Origin: CAZQFV01 sp964613665
Lineage (GTDB): Bacteria; Chloroflexota; Chloroflexia; DTKN01
Direction of reading: 5' to 3'
DNA length: 64,000 bases
NCBI GenBank assembly: GCA_964613665.1
Contig: CAZTIG010000003.1
Location: 1-64,000 of the forward strand
The notes under the pieces: model-generated
Seen by the model: only the letters and a program-made list of their open reading frames with translations
What the model was told of the DNA's origin: nothing
Database searches by the model: none
Shown here: one piece after another, positions 41,932-50,145 of the stretch
How the letters are laid out: every line of letters begins with the position of its first letter
Position numbering within the stretch: the first letter of the stretch is position 1
Translations under genes and position numbers: made by a program

Positions 41932-43287
41932 TCAGGCTACGCAGACCCGCCCGTCCAGTCCCGCGGGGATGTCCACGCCCATGAGCCGCAGCACCGTCGG
42001 CATCGCGTCGACGATGCCCCAGTCGCCGGGGGCGATGCGCCGGCCCTGGATGTAGAGGAAGGCATCGTCGTAGGTGTGCGTGCCGACGAGCTCGCCCCCC
42101 TTGAAGGTCAGGGCCGGCTTCCCCAGCGCCCCCTTCAGGTCATAGCCCGGCACCGGCACCAGGATGAGGTCCGCGGCCTGCTCCAGGAAGGGGCCTTCAT
42201 AGACCTCCTCGCGGCGCAGCACCTGGGCGACCATAGGCTGGCCGTCGGCCGGATCGCGCAGCGCCTGCGCCGCCGCGGCGATCTCCTCGCGCAGCGCTTC
42301 GTACTCTGCGCCAGGCCGCACGCTGCCGCGCGGCTCGCGGCCGGCCACGTTCAAGAAGACGCGCCCGGGGTCCAGGCTATAGGCCACCGCATCGCTGCCG
42401 ATCTGGGCCAGCCTGGGCGGATCGTCCCCCTCCAGCCGCAGCCAGCCGCGCTCCTGCAGCCAGTGGTTGATATAGACCTCTTTCTTCAGGGTGCAGAAGC
42501 CGTGGTCGGAGAGCACGACGAGCGTCGTGTCGTCGGCCAGCCGCTCGCGCAGCCGGCCGATGAGGTCGTCGATCTGCCGGTAAAAGTCGAGGAAGCCCGC
42601 GGCGTAGTGCGGATGGCCCTGCTCCATCTCCTCCCAGAGAAAGTGGTGCAGGCGGTCGGTCTCCATCACGTGGCACTGGAAGAAATCCCAGCGCTCCGAT
42701 TCCAGGAGATCGAACAGCGCCCGCACCCGCCGCTCCAGGACCTCGTTGACCTCTTGCAGGGCCGCTTCCTTGGACTGGCGGGCCTTCCAGGGGTCGGCGT
42801 CGAGACGGTAGCCCAGGCGGGCCAGCCGGCCGGCCAGGTCCGGCGGGTAGGTGGCCTTTTCCAGGGTGGGGCTGAGGAAGCAGCCCACCAGCAGGCCGTT
42901 GACCGGTCGGGGCGGGTAGGTCACGGGCACGTTCATGACGATGACGCGCCGGCCGGCCTGGCTGAGCACCTCCCACAGCGTGGGCGCGCGCATGGCCCGG
43001 GCGGTGGGAATGGTGATCTCGTAGCTGCCGGGCTTGCGGTCGACAAAGCCAAAGATGCCGTGTCGGGCGGGATTGACCCCGGTCATGTAGGTGGACCAGG
43101 CCACCGAGGAGACGGTGGGATGGACGGAGTGGATGCGCGCCAGGGTACCCTCACCCAGCAGCCCGGCAAGGTGGGGCATGTGCCCCTGCCCGATCAGGCG
43201 CTGCAAGAAGGTGTACGGCGTGCCGTCGAGGCCGAGGACGGCGACGCGGCGGGGACGCGGCGGGCGCGGCTTGCGCAGGATGGGCAT
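41932..43287 (-). CDS. Type I phosphodiesterase/nucleotide pyrophosphatase family protein
   Basis: 451 residues of the alkaline-phosphatase superfamily. AVLGLDGTPYTFL gives the first metal Asp, HPTVSSVAWSTYMTG the nucleophile Ser/Thr region, VVLSDHGFCTLK the second metal pair, and GTHTYDDAFLYIQG the last His. There is no signal peptide or membrane helix, so it is probably cytoplasmic. Natural substrate unknown; relatives act on nucleotide sugars or phosphonates. ATG 43287 has GGAGGG. It has its own promoter at 43361-43389. Confidence 0.85.
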   Translation of the reverse strand: MPILRKPRPPRPRRVAVLGLDGTPYTFLQRLIGQGHMPHLAGLLGEGTLARIHSVHPTVSSVAWSTYMTGVNPARHGIFGFVDRKPGSYEITIPTARAMRAPTLWEVLSQAGRRVIVMNVPVTYPPRPVNGLLVGCFLSPTLEKATYPPDLAGRLARLGYRLDADPWKARQSKEAALQEVNEVLERRVRALFDLLESERWDFFQCHVMETDRLHHFLWEEMEQGHPHYAAGFLDFYRQIDDLIGRLRERLADDTTLVVLSDHGFCTLKKEVYINHWLQERGWLRLEGDDPPRLAQIGSDAVAYSLDPGRVFLNVAGREPRGSVRPGAEYEALREEIAAAAQALRDPADGQPMVAQVLRREEVYEGPFLEQAADLILVPVPGYDLKGALGKPALTFKGGELVGTHTYDDAFLYIQGRRIAPGDWGIVDAMPTVLRLMGVDIPAGLDGRVCVA

Positions 43288-43360
43288 GCTCGTCCCTCCA
43301 GCGATGGGAGTGGGTTCGGCCGAACAGGCCCCGAAGATACAGGGGCCAGATGCTGCACAG

Positions 43361-43389
43361 ATTATACAGGAAAGTGGCGCCGCGCGCAA
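43361..43389 (-). promoter_or_regulatory. Promoter for the phosphodiesterase gene
   Basis: Minus strand: TTGCGC (43384-43389), 17 bp, TATAAT (43361-43366); a GGCCCC/GGGGCC hairpin lies in the short leader. Confidence 0.65.
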
Positions 43390-43428
43390 AGCCTCGCTGA
43401 GGAGAACCTGTGCCCTGGCCCGGGCAAG

Positions 43429-43457
43429 TTGCAAAGAGGCCGAGGTTGTAGTAAAAT
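43429..43457 (+). promoter_or_regulatory. Promoter for the HEAT/SH3 gene
   Basis: TTGCAA (43429-43434), 17 bp, TAAAAT (43452-43457). The 150-nt leader that follows contains no supported gene. Confidence 0.6.
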
Positions 43458-43608
43458 GCCCGCGGTCAGCAAGACGGCTGGTCGGGCATCGTGGCGCGTG
43501 GGATCGGATCAGGCGAGCCGTTGCCCTGGGCTGGCCTTGCTTTTTCACGGCGGAGGGCCCCCGCGCTCCCGCCAGAGACGATCGATTCGAGCCGAAAAGG
43601 AGTCCCGG

Positions 43609-44727
43609 ATGGAGGAGCGCCCCGAAGGGCTGGATGAGACCACGGAAGCGGCGCCGCCGGCCGAGGAGAGCCGCTTCGTGCTGCTGCGCTGGTGGGACCG
43701 GCTGGTCGGCTTCTGGCGCGAGCGCAGTGCCCGCCGGCCGGCCCCGGTCGTCGCCAGCTACGCCGAGATCGTCCGCTGGGTGGCCCTGCTGGGGCGTCCC
43801 GAGGACCCGGCGCACGCGCAGGCACTGGACGAACTCGTCGTCCTGGGCCGGCCAGCCGTGCCGGCGCTGATCGAGGCCCTGGAGAGCGATACCTGGATAC
43901 AGAGCTTCCGCGCCGCCGAGGCACTGGGGCTGATCGGCGACCGCCGGGCCGTCCGCCACCTGACGCGCCTGCTGCGCCATCCCAACAGCAACGTGCGCTG
44001 GGGCGCTGCCGAGGCCCTCGGCCGCATCGGCAGCCTGCGCGGACGGGGCACCCTGCGCCGCCTGGCCCAGGAGGACGATAACCGCACCACCTGGGGCGAG
44101 ACCGTGGCCGAGGCGTGCGAACGGGCCCTGGCCAGCATCGAGCGCACGTGGCCCGCGCAGATCCTCAACGTGGTGCAGATCCTCTTTTACCTGGCGCTCT
44201 GTGCCGCCGTGGTCTATGCCGCCTTCTGGTTCATCCGCGATCGCTGGGAGAACCGCCCCGTTGTCACCCCGACGGCCGAGCCCACCGTAACCCTCACGCC
44301 GACGCCCTCGGCCACGCCCACGGTCACCCCGGTGCCGGCCTTTGAGCCGCAGCCGGCGGTGGTCGTGGGCAGCCGCGCCAACGTGCGCGACCGGCCCGTC
44401 GACGGTGCCCTCATCGGGGTCCTGCACTCGGGCGACGAGATCCTGGTCTACGGCGGGCAGGTCGACTCCGAGGGCGGGTGGTGGTATTTTGTGCGCCTGA
44501 CCAGGGTGAACAACCCGGCCACCGACTCGGTAGTGCTCATCGGGGGGACCTACGGCTGGATCTACGGCGACCTGGTGGCCGGCGTGGACACGCCCGGCCT
44601 GGCCCCCACGGTGGGGGCGATCGAGACGATCCGCGCCAGCGCGGCCACGCCGACCCCGTTGGGAAGCTCGCTGGAAATGCCGACGCCCGAGCCGACCGTC
44701 CCCGTCACCACGACGGCCACTCCCTAG
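43609..44727 (+). CDS. HEAT-repeat, single-helix membrane protein with SH3-like domain
   Basis: 372 residues in four parts. Residues ~50-175 are HEAT/PBS repeats (VPALIEALESDTWIQSFRAAEALGLIGD and RWGAAEALGRIG). One membrane helix follows (ILFYLALCAAVVYAAFWFI, ~190-208), then a Thr/Pro linker, then a bacterial SH3-type domain (VGSRANVRDRPVDGALIGVL, ~250-320). A Thr/Pro-rich tail ends it. With the HEAT part inside and SH3 outside, it could link a cytoplasmic partner to the envelope. ATG 43609 has AAAGGAG. The rubrerythrin gene starts 1 bp after it. Confidence 0.8.
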   Translation: MEERPEGLDETTEAAPPAEESRFVLLRWWDRLVGFWRERSARRPAPVVASYAEIVRWVALLGRPEDPAHAQALDELVVLGRPAVPALIEALESDTWIQSFRAAEALGLIGDRRAVRHLTRLLRHPNSNVRWGAAEALGRIGSLRGRGTLRRLAQEDDNRTTWGETVAEACERALASIERTWPAQILNVVQILFYLALCAAVVYAAFWFIRDRWENRPVVTPTAEPTVTLTPTPSATPTVTPVPAFEPQPAVVVGSRANVRDRPVDGALIGVLHSGDEILVYGGQVDSEGGWWYFVRLTRVNNPATDSVVLIGGTYGWIYGDLVAGVDTPGLAPTVGAIETIRASAATPTPLGSSLEMPTPEPTVPVTTTATP

Positions 44728-44728
44728 C

Positions 44729-45340
44729 ATGACGCCCGCCACGAGGACACAGGAGAGCCTGTACCTGGCCTTTGTGGCCGAGGCCAAAGCACACTTCCGG
44801 CTGCTGGCCTTTGCCGAGAGGGCCGCCGCGGAGGAGCTGCCGCCGATCGCTGCGCTCTTCCGCGCCGTGGCCGAGGCCGAGCGCGTGCACGCCACCCGTC
44901 ACCTCGAGTTGCTGGCCGAGGTCGTGGTCCAGGACAGCGAGGCCAACCTGCGCACCTCGTTCGAGCGTGAGCAAAGGGCCGCCGGAGTCCACTACCCGGC
45001 CATGATCGCCGCAGCGCAGGAGGAAGGGGAGCGGCCGGCGGCTATTTCCTTCAGCCACGCCCGAGATGTCGAGGAGCAGCACGCCTCATTGTACAAGCGT
45101 GCCCTCGACCATCTGCTGGCCGATACCGTGCCGGCCTATGCGGTCTGCCAGCTGTGTGGTTATATCGCGGAGGGATCGATTCCCGACGTCTGCCCGGTCT
45201 GTGGGGCGCCCGCCGAGCGTTTCCGGGCACTCGAAACAGAACCTTGCGCGGGTCCGAGACCGGCGCAAGGTTCGCCGCCCTGGCGGGGAGAGTGGGATTC
45301 GAACCCACGGTGGAGCGATTCACGCCCCACAGTCACTTAG
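44729..45340 (+). CDS. Rubrerythrin-family protein, C terminus running into antisense tRNA
   Basis: 203 codons. Residues 1-135 are a ferritin-like four-helix bundle with di-iron Glu/His positions (AEAKAHF, EAERVHATRH, EEQHASLYKR). Residues ~138-165 are a rubredoxin-like knuckle pair (CQLCGY...CPVCGA). The family normally ends about here (FRALE). The remaining ~30 codons cross the tRNA terminator hairpin and then the complement of tRNA-Ser(GCT), giving the tell-tale WDSNPRWSDSRPT. No stop codon intervenes. It probably protects against peroxide; the odd tail may be real or tolerated. Confidence 0.85.
   Translation: MTPATRTQESLYLAFVAEAKAHFRLLAFAERAAAEELPPIAALFRAVAEAERVHATRHLELLAEVVVQDSEANLRTSFEREQRAAGVHYPAMIAAAQEEGERPAAISFSHARDVEEQHASLYKRALDHLLADTVPAYAVCQLCGYIAEGSIPDVCPVCGAPAERFRALETEPCAGPRPAQGSPPWRGEWDSNPRWSDSRPTVT
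45240..45272 (-). terminator. Intrinsic terminator of the tRNA-Ser unit
   Basis: AACCTTGCGC (45240-45249) and GCGCAAGGTT (45263-45272) form a perfect 10-bp stem; on the minus strand CTGTTTC follows. It starts 9 bp after the CCA end of tRNA-Ser(GCT) and lies inside the rubrerythrin reading frame on the other strand. Confidence 0.75.
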
Positions 45341-45375
45341 CAGGCGACCCCATTCGACCACTCTGGCATCTCCCC
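45281..45375 (-). tRNA. tRNA-Ser (anticodon GCT), CCA encoded
   Basis: Acceptor arms GGGGAGA/TCTCCCC, discriminator G and a genome-encoded CCA. The anticodon loop CTGCTAA is closed by GTCGC/GTGAC; a long variable arm and GGTTCGAATCC T loop mark a class II tRNA. It reads AGC/AGT codons. Confidence 0.93.
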
Positions 45376-45397
45376 GGAACGGTGGCCTTCCGGCTTG

Positions 45398-45480
45398 CGG
45401 AGAGGGTGGGATTCGAACCCACGGAGCTTGCGCTCACGGCTTTTCAAGAGCCGCACCATCAACCACTCGGACACCTCTCC
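45398..45480 (-). tRNA. tRNA-Ser (anticodon TGA)
   Basis: Acceptor arms GGAGAGG/CCTCTCC with discriminator G; the loop CTTGAAA is closed by CGGCT/AGCCG. The variable arm GAGC-GCAA-GCTC is short for a serine tRNA. CCA is not encoded (GCAA follows), unlike its neighbour 22 bp away. Confidence 0.92.
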
Positions 45481-45491
45481 AGGCCGGCTTC

Positions 45492-45520
45492 AGTATATCT
45501 GCAAAGGGGTTTCTTGTCAA
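45492..45520 (-). promoter_or_regulatory. tRNA-Ser promoter
   Basis: Minus strand: TTGACA (45515-45520), 17 bp, TATACT (45492-45497), placing the start site a few bases before tRNA-Ser(TGA). Confidence 0.85.
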
Positions 45521-45561
45521 GCGTGCCAGGGCACCGGCATGCCCCTGAGACTGGAGGACCC

Positions 45562-46935
45562 TTGACCGCGCAAGATCGGCCCCGTCCTCGCCTGCAGCTG
45601 GGGCGCGAAGCGCTCACCGGCACCATCCTGCGGTTGGCCATCCCGGCAGTCGTGGAGAACCTGCTGGTCACGGCAGTCTTTTTCGCCGACACCCTGCTTA
45701 TCGGCTGGCTGCACGACGACGTGGCGCTGGCGGCGGTGGGGCTGGGCGGCACGGTGATGTTCGTGGCCAACGGGCTGTTCGAGGCGCTGGCCGTCAGCGC
45801 GACTGCGCTGGTAGCGCGCGCATGGGGCGAGGGTGACTATGCCCGGGCTGAGCGGGTCGCCGCCCAGGCGCTGCTGCTCACCTTTGCCCTGTCGGCTGTG
45901 GCGATGGCCCTGCTCATGCCGCTGGTCGAGGGCTTCCTGGCGCTACTGGGCGCCGCGCCGGCCGTCGTCCCGGCCGGCGGCGTCTACCTGCGGCTGGTGC
46001 TGAGCACCTCGCTCCTGAGCTTCCCGCTGATGGTGGCCAATGGCATCATGCGCGGGGCCGGCGACACGCGCACGCCGATGTGGCTGACGCTGATCATGAA
46101 CGTCTGGAACGTGGGCGTGGCGGCGGTGCTCGTCTTTGGCCTGGGGCCCGTTCCCGCCCTGGGGCTGGCCGGTGCCGGCTGGGCCGCGGGGACGGCGCGG
46201 GCCCTCGGCGGCTTGCTGGCACTGCTCGCGCTCTTTGCCGGGCGCACGGCGCTGCGGGTGCGGCCGGCCGGGCTGCTGCGGTGGGACTTGCCCCTCATCG
46301 GGCGCATCCTGCGCGTGGCCCTGCCCAACCTGGGCGAGACGGCCATCTCCCGCACCGGGTACACCCTGTTCATGAGCATCGTGGCCGGCCTGGGCACCGT
46401 GACACTGGCGGCGCACCAACTGGCCCTGCGCGTGGAGTCGCTCTCCTTCATGCCCGGCTGGGGCCTGAGCGTGGCCGCCGCCACTCTGGTCGGCCAGGCG
46501 CTCGGCGCGCGCAACGAGGAGGCTGCCAAGACGGGCATGCGGCGCACACTGCTGCTGACCGCGGCACTTACGGGGGTGATCGCCACCGCTTTCGCCCTCT
46601 TCGGCCAGCAGATCGTGACCATCTTTGGCAGCACACCGGAGGTGCTCGACCTGGCCGGAGTGGCGGTGCGCATCGCTGCCGCCGAGGTGCTCTTCCTCTC
46701 CGGGCAGATGGTGCTGGCCGGCGGGCTGCGCGGCGCCGGCGACACGCGCAGCCCCATGTGGGTGACGCTCTGCGGGACGGTCCTGCTGCGCCTGCCGGTG
46801 GTCTACCTCTTCGCCGTGGTGTTGGGTTGGGGCCTGGCCGGGGTCTGGTGGGGCACCGCCGCCGACTGGGCCGGCCGCACCCTGCTGACGTGGATCATCT
46901 TCCGGCGGGGCAGGTGGAAAACGACCCAGGTCTAG
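45562..46935 (+). CDS. MATE-family multidrug exporter
   Basis: 457 residues, about 12 membrane helices in two similar halves. Each half begins with the MATE pattern: ILRLAIPAVVENLLVTAVFFADTLLIG and ILRVALPNLGETAISRTGYTLFMSIVAGLG. GIMRGAGDTRTPMWLTL and GLRGAGDTRSPMWVTL are the paired repeat motifs. Start is TTG 45562, with GGAGG 5 bp upstream; no ATG fits and the length is normal for the family. It is an H+ or Na+ antiporter; substrate not predictable. Confidence 0.9.
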   Translation: MTAQDRPRPRLQLGREALTGTILRLAIPAVVENLLVTAVFFADTLLIGWLHDDVALAAVGLGGTVMFVANGLFEALAVSATALVARAWGEGDYARAERVAAQALLLTFALSAVAMALLMPLVEGFLALLGAAPAVVPAGGVYLRLVLSTSLLSFPLMVANGIMRGAGDTRTPMWLTLIMNVWNVGVAAVLVFGLGPVPALGLAGAGWAAGTARALGGLLALLALFAGRTALRVRPAGLLRWDLPLIGRILRVALPNLGETAISRTGYTLFMSIVAGLGTVTLAAHQLALRVESLSFMPGWGLSVAAATLVGQALGARNEEAAKTGMRRTLLLTAALTGVIATAFALFGQQIVTIFGSTPEVLDLAGVAVRIAAAEVLFLSGQMVLAGGLRGAGDTRSPMWVTLCGTVLLRLPVVYLFAVVLGWGLAGVWWGTAADWAGRTLLTWIIFRRGRWKTTQV

Positions 46936-46947
46936 GGCGGATACCCT

Positions 46948-47121
46948 CTAGCACGTCCCGAGCCCGGCCGGCACCTGACGAATCTGCCCCATGTGCTCGC
47001 GCTCGTGCTCCAGGTATCTCCGAAAGACCTTGCGCGCGCTCCAGCGCCCCCCACCCTCCCCGGTGATGACCCGGCTGCGCTCTTCCTCTGTCGGCCGCGG
47101 ACTGCCAGCAGAAGCCGCTTG
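46948..47121 (-). pseudogene. DinB-like protein, C-terminal remnant
   Basis: 58 open codons with no start, ending RSRVITGEGGG..SARKVFRRYLEHEREHMGQI, the last helix and its His of DinB_2-superfamily metal-binding proteins. The preceding ~100 residues of such a protein are absent and a stop (TGA at 47124) closes the frame upstream. It lies just after priA on the same strand. Confidence 0.5.
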
Positions 47122-47146
47122 TCACGGCCCGCGGACAGATGCCCGA

Positions 47147-50092
47147 TCAGGTCAGCAGGCTGGCCGGGTCCACGTCCACGGTCCACTCGGCGAGGTCCAG
47201 GCCCCGGAGCACCGGGTGCACGTCCGGGGCCAGGAGGAGGACCTGCCAGCGGTACAGGCCGCGCTGCCGGGCAAGAAAGGCCGGTGCCGGGCCAATGAGG
47301 CGTGCCCCCGGCACAGCCTCCACCCGCTTGCGCAGCACGTCGGCCAACTCCGCAGCCCGCTCCTGGCAGCGCTTCTCGCGGCTGTGGCTGTAGACCAGGC
47401 GGGCGAGCTGCGCGCACGGCGGATAGCCGTAGCGCTGGCGGTAGGCCAGCTCCTGGCGGAAGAAGGCGGCATAGTCCTGGCGGGCGGCTGCCTGGACGGC
47501 CTCGTTGTCCGGGTGATAGGTCTGGATGATGGCCCGCCCGCGCTCGGCCCGCCGGCCGGCCCGGCCGATCACCTGCGTGAGCAGCTGGAAGGTGCGTTCG
47601 GCCGAGCGAAAGTCGGGCAGGTGCAGCGAGGTATCGGCACTGACCACCCCGACCAGCGTGACCAGAGGAAGGTCCAGCCCCTTGGTCACCATCTGCGTGC
47701 CCACAAGCACGTCGGCCTGGTGAGCGACGAAGGCAGCGAGTATCTCATCGTGGGCACCGCGCTCGCGCGTGGCGTCGCGATCCCAGCGCAGCACCCGGGC
47801 ATGGGGAAAGAGGCGCTCGACTTCGGCCACCACGCGCTCCGTGCCGGCGCCAAAGTGGCGGATGCGGCTGCTGCCGCACTGCGGGCAGGTGCGCGGAGAG
47901 GGCGACTTGCGCCCGCAGCGGTGGCAGAGCAGGCGGTCGTCTTCGGCGTGGAGCACCAGGGGCACCTCGCAGCGCGGACAGCGGGCGACGTAGCCGCACT
48001 CGCGACACATGACAAAGGTGGCCGCGCCGCGCCGGTTCAGGAACAGGATGGCCTGCTCGCCGCCGGCGAGCACCTCCTGCAGCGCCGCCTGGAGCGGCCG
48101 GCTGAAGAGGCCCAGGTTGCCGGCGCGCAGCTCCTGGCGCATGTCCACCACCTGCACCAGCGGCATGGTCGTGTCGATCAGCGCCTGGCGCACGCCCGCG
48201 GCGTCCTGGCGCACGCGGATGCGCTCGGGCAGCTCCAGCAGCCGGTAGACACCTCGCTCGGCACGGGCGTACGACTCGACCGCCGGGGTGGCGCTGCCGA
48301 GGACGACCACGCTCCCGGTAATGCGGGCCAGGGCCAGCGCCGTCTCGCGAGCATGGTAGCGCGGGGCCAGGTCGTCCTGCTTATAGGAAGATTCGTGCTC
48401 CTCGTCGACGACGATCAGGCCCAGCCGCGGCAGCGGCGCAAAGAGCGCCGAGCGCGGGCCGATGACTACGTCCACCTGGCCGTCGCGCACCCGCCGCCAC
48501 TGGTCGTACCGCTCGCCCACGGCGAGGCCGCTGTGCAGGACGGTCACCCTGGCCGGGAAGCGGGCCAGGAAGCGCCGCACCGTCTGCGGGGTGAGCGAGA
48601 TCTCCGGCACCAGGACCAGGGCCTGGCGGCCCTCGCGCAGGCAGCGCCCCAGGGCACGCAGGTAGATCTCCGTCTTGCCACTGCCGGTGACGCCGTGGAG
48701 GAGAAAGGCGTGCGCGCCGCTCTTGCCAAAGGCATCGTAGAGCTCCCGCCAGGCGCGGCCCTGATGCTCGGTGAGCGGCGGCGGCGTCTCGGGGTCAAAG
48801 ACTTGCCCGGCCAGGGGGTCGCGCAGCAGCTCACGCTCCTCCTGCCGGGCCACGCCAGCCTCTACCAGCGCAGCGACGTCGGCCCGGCCGGCCCCGGGCA
48901 CAGCCTGGAGAAGCGCCGCCACGGGCAGTGCCCGGTCGCGAGCTGCGGCCAGGACCGCCAGCAGGGCGGACTGCCGCTCGTCCGCGGGCGCGCGGCGCAG
49001 GGCAGCGGCGCGCTCCAGGGCGACCTCCGGCAGCACGGCCAGGCGCACGCGCGCCGGCAGGAGCTCCTCACGCAGCAGGCCCCGGCGGATGAGCGACCGA
49101 CGGACCTCGGCCGGGGCGTCGGACTCGCGCACGTCGATCACCCCACCGGCGTCGCGGATGCGATAGACCAGCGCCACCTCGCGGGGCGCACGGGGCAGGG
49201 GGAATGTCTCGACGTCCTCCTCCATGGCCACCAGGTGCAGCCGGCGCTGCTCCGCCGTGCTGCGCAGCAGCCCCTCTTCCTCCAGCGCGGCCAGGGCGGC
49301 CGGCGCGGCCTTGACCTCGCGCAGGAGGCTCTGGCGGCCTAGCGCCCCTCCGGGAGCGCGCGCCAGCGCCTCCAGGACACGGGCTGCGGGTGGGTTGCGC
49401 CGGCCGGACAGCAGGCGGGCCCGGCAGGCCTCGACGGCGTCCGGCGGGGCCGTCAGGACCAGGAACGATTCAAGGTGCGGGCGCGCCTCCGGCTCCTCGA
49501 CGGCGGTGCGCAGCGTCAACCAGCCATGGCGGGCCAGTCGATCGACGGCGGCGCCGGCCCTGCTGCCCACATTGCGGAGCAGCGCCGCGGCGTCAAGCTC
49601 GTCGCCAGCCTCCCGCAGCACCTCGATGACCCGGCGGGACGAGGGGGCCAGGCCGTCCAGCGACCGGCTGCGGCCGGCCTCGGTGAGGCCGACGAAGGTG
49701 CGGGTGCGCGCCAGCAGCCCCGGTGGGACCATGGCGAAGAGGGCCTCGGCCAGGGAGCACAGGTAGTAGTCGGCCAACCAGCGGCCCAGGGCCAGCTGCG
49801 TCTCGCTCAGGACGGGGCGTGCGTCGATCAGGTCGTCGACCGGGCGGGTGGCAAAGCGCGGGGCCTGCTCGCTCAGGGCCACCACGATGGCCGGCAGGCG
49901 GCCCTGCCGAAAGGGCACCCACACGGCCTGGCCGGGGGCGATCTTGTCGCGCAGGGCCGGTGGAACGGCGTAGGAGAAGGTGCCCACGGCGCGAGCGCGC
50001 TGGCGAACAACGACGTCGGCGTAGAGTGGCGCGCCTCCAGCGGGGCGCTGCACCGGCCCGTGCTGAGTGAAAAGGTCCTCGGGGTCGTCCAT
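47147..50092 (-). CDS. priA: Primosomal helicase PriA
   Basis: 981 residues, longer than usual (~730-820). The N-terminal 3'BD reads FSYAVPPALRDKIAPGQAVWVPF. The helicase core has LLHGVTGSGKTEIYLRAL (Walker A), VDEEHESSYKQ (Walker B, DEEH) and TQMVTKGLDLP. Two zinc clusters are seen in CRECGYVARCPRCEVPL and CHRCGRKSPSPRTCPQCGS. The extra length is a ~200-residue insert between the 3'BD and the core. It restarts stalled replication forks. ATG 50092 is used; an in-frame TTG two codons earlier is possible. It follows herA by 53 bp, so fork repair genes are grouped. Confidence 0.95.
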   Translation of the reverse strand: MDDPEDLFTQHGPVQRPAGGAPLYADVVVRQRARAVGTFSYAVPPALRDKIAPGQAVWVPFRQGRLPAIVVALSEQAPRFATRPVDDLIDARPVLSETQLALGRWLADYYLCSLAEALFAMVPPGLLARTRTFVGLTEAGRSRSLDGLAPSSRRVIEVLREAGDELDAAALLRNVGSRAGAAVDRLARHGWLTLRTAVEEPEARPHLESFLVLTAPPDAVEACRARLLSGRRNPPAARVLEALARAPGGALGRQSLLREVKAAPAALAALEEEGLLRSTAEQRRLHLVAMEEDVETFPLPRAPREVALVYRIRDAGGVIDVRESDAPAEVRRSLIRRGLLREELLPARVRLAVLPEVALERAAALRRAPADERQSALLAVLAAARDRALPVAALLQAVPGAGRADVAALVEAGVARQEERELLRDPLAGQVFDPETPPPLTEHQGRAWRELYDAFGKSGAHAFLLHGVTGSGKTEIYLRALGRCLREGRQALVLVPEISLTPQTVRRFLARFPARVTVLHSGLAVGERYDQWRRVRDGQVDVVIGPRSALFAPLPRLGLIVVDEEHESSYKQDDLAPRYHARETALALARITGSVVVLGSATPAVESYARAERGVYRLLELPERIRVRQDAAGVRQALIDTTMPLVQVVDMRQELRAGNLGLFSRPLQAALQEVLAGGEQAILFLNRRGAATFVMCRECGYVARCPRCEVPLVLHAEDDRLLCHRCGRKSPSPRTCPQCGSSRIRHFGAGTERVVAEVERLFPHARVLRWDRDATRERGAHDEILAAFVAHQADVLVGTQMVTKGLDLPLVTLVGVVSADTSLHLPDFRSAERTFQLLTQVIGRAGRRAERGRAIIQTYHPDNEAVQAAARQDYAAFFRQELAYRQRYGYPPCAQLARLVYSHSREKRCQERAAELADVLRKRVEAVPGARLIGPAPAFLARQRGLYRWQVLLLAPDVHPVLRGLDLAEWTVDVDPASLLT

Positions 50093-50094
50093 GG

Positions 50095-50136
50095 GCAATC
50101 CGCCATTCGCTGTCAGCGATCAGCCATCCGCAACCG
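50095..50136. repeat. Six 7-nt units between herA and priA
   Basis: GCAATCC, GCCATTC, GCTGTCA, GCGATCA, GCCATCC, GCAACCG in unbroken 7-nt register. GCGATCA is also the unit found twice at 15030-15043 upstream of asnS. Confidence 0.6.
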
Positions 50137-50145
50137 CGCGCCGGC

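Noticed and set aside
45154..45561. Upstream in-frame extension of the MATE gene with VGFEPTE-like peptides
   Set aside because: These peptides are the well-known false translation of antisense tRNA-Ser genes; the TTG at 45562 has a good ribosome site.
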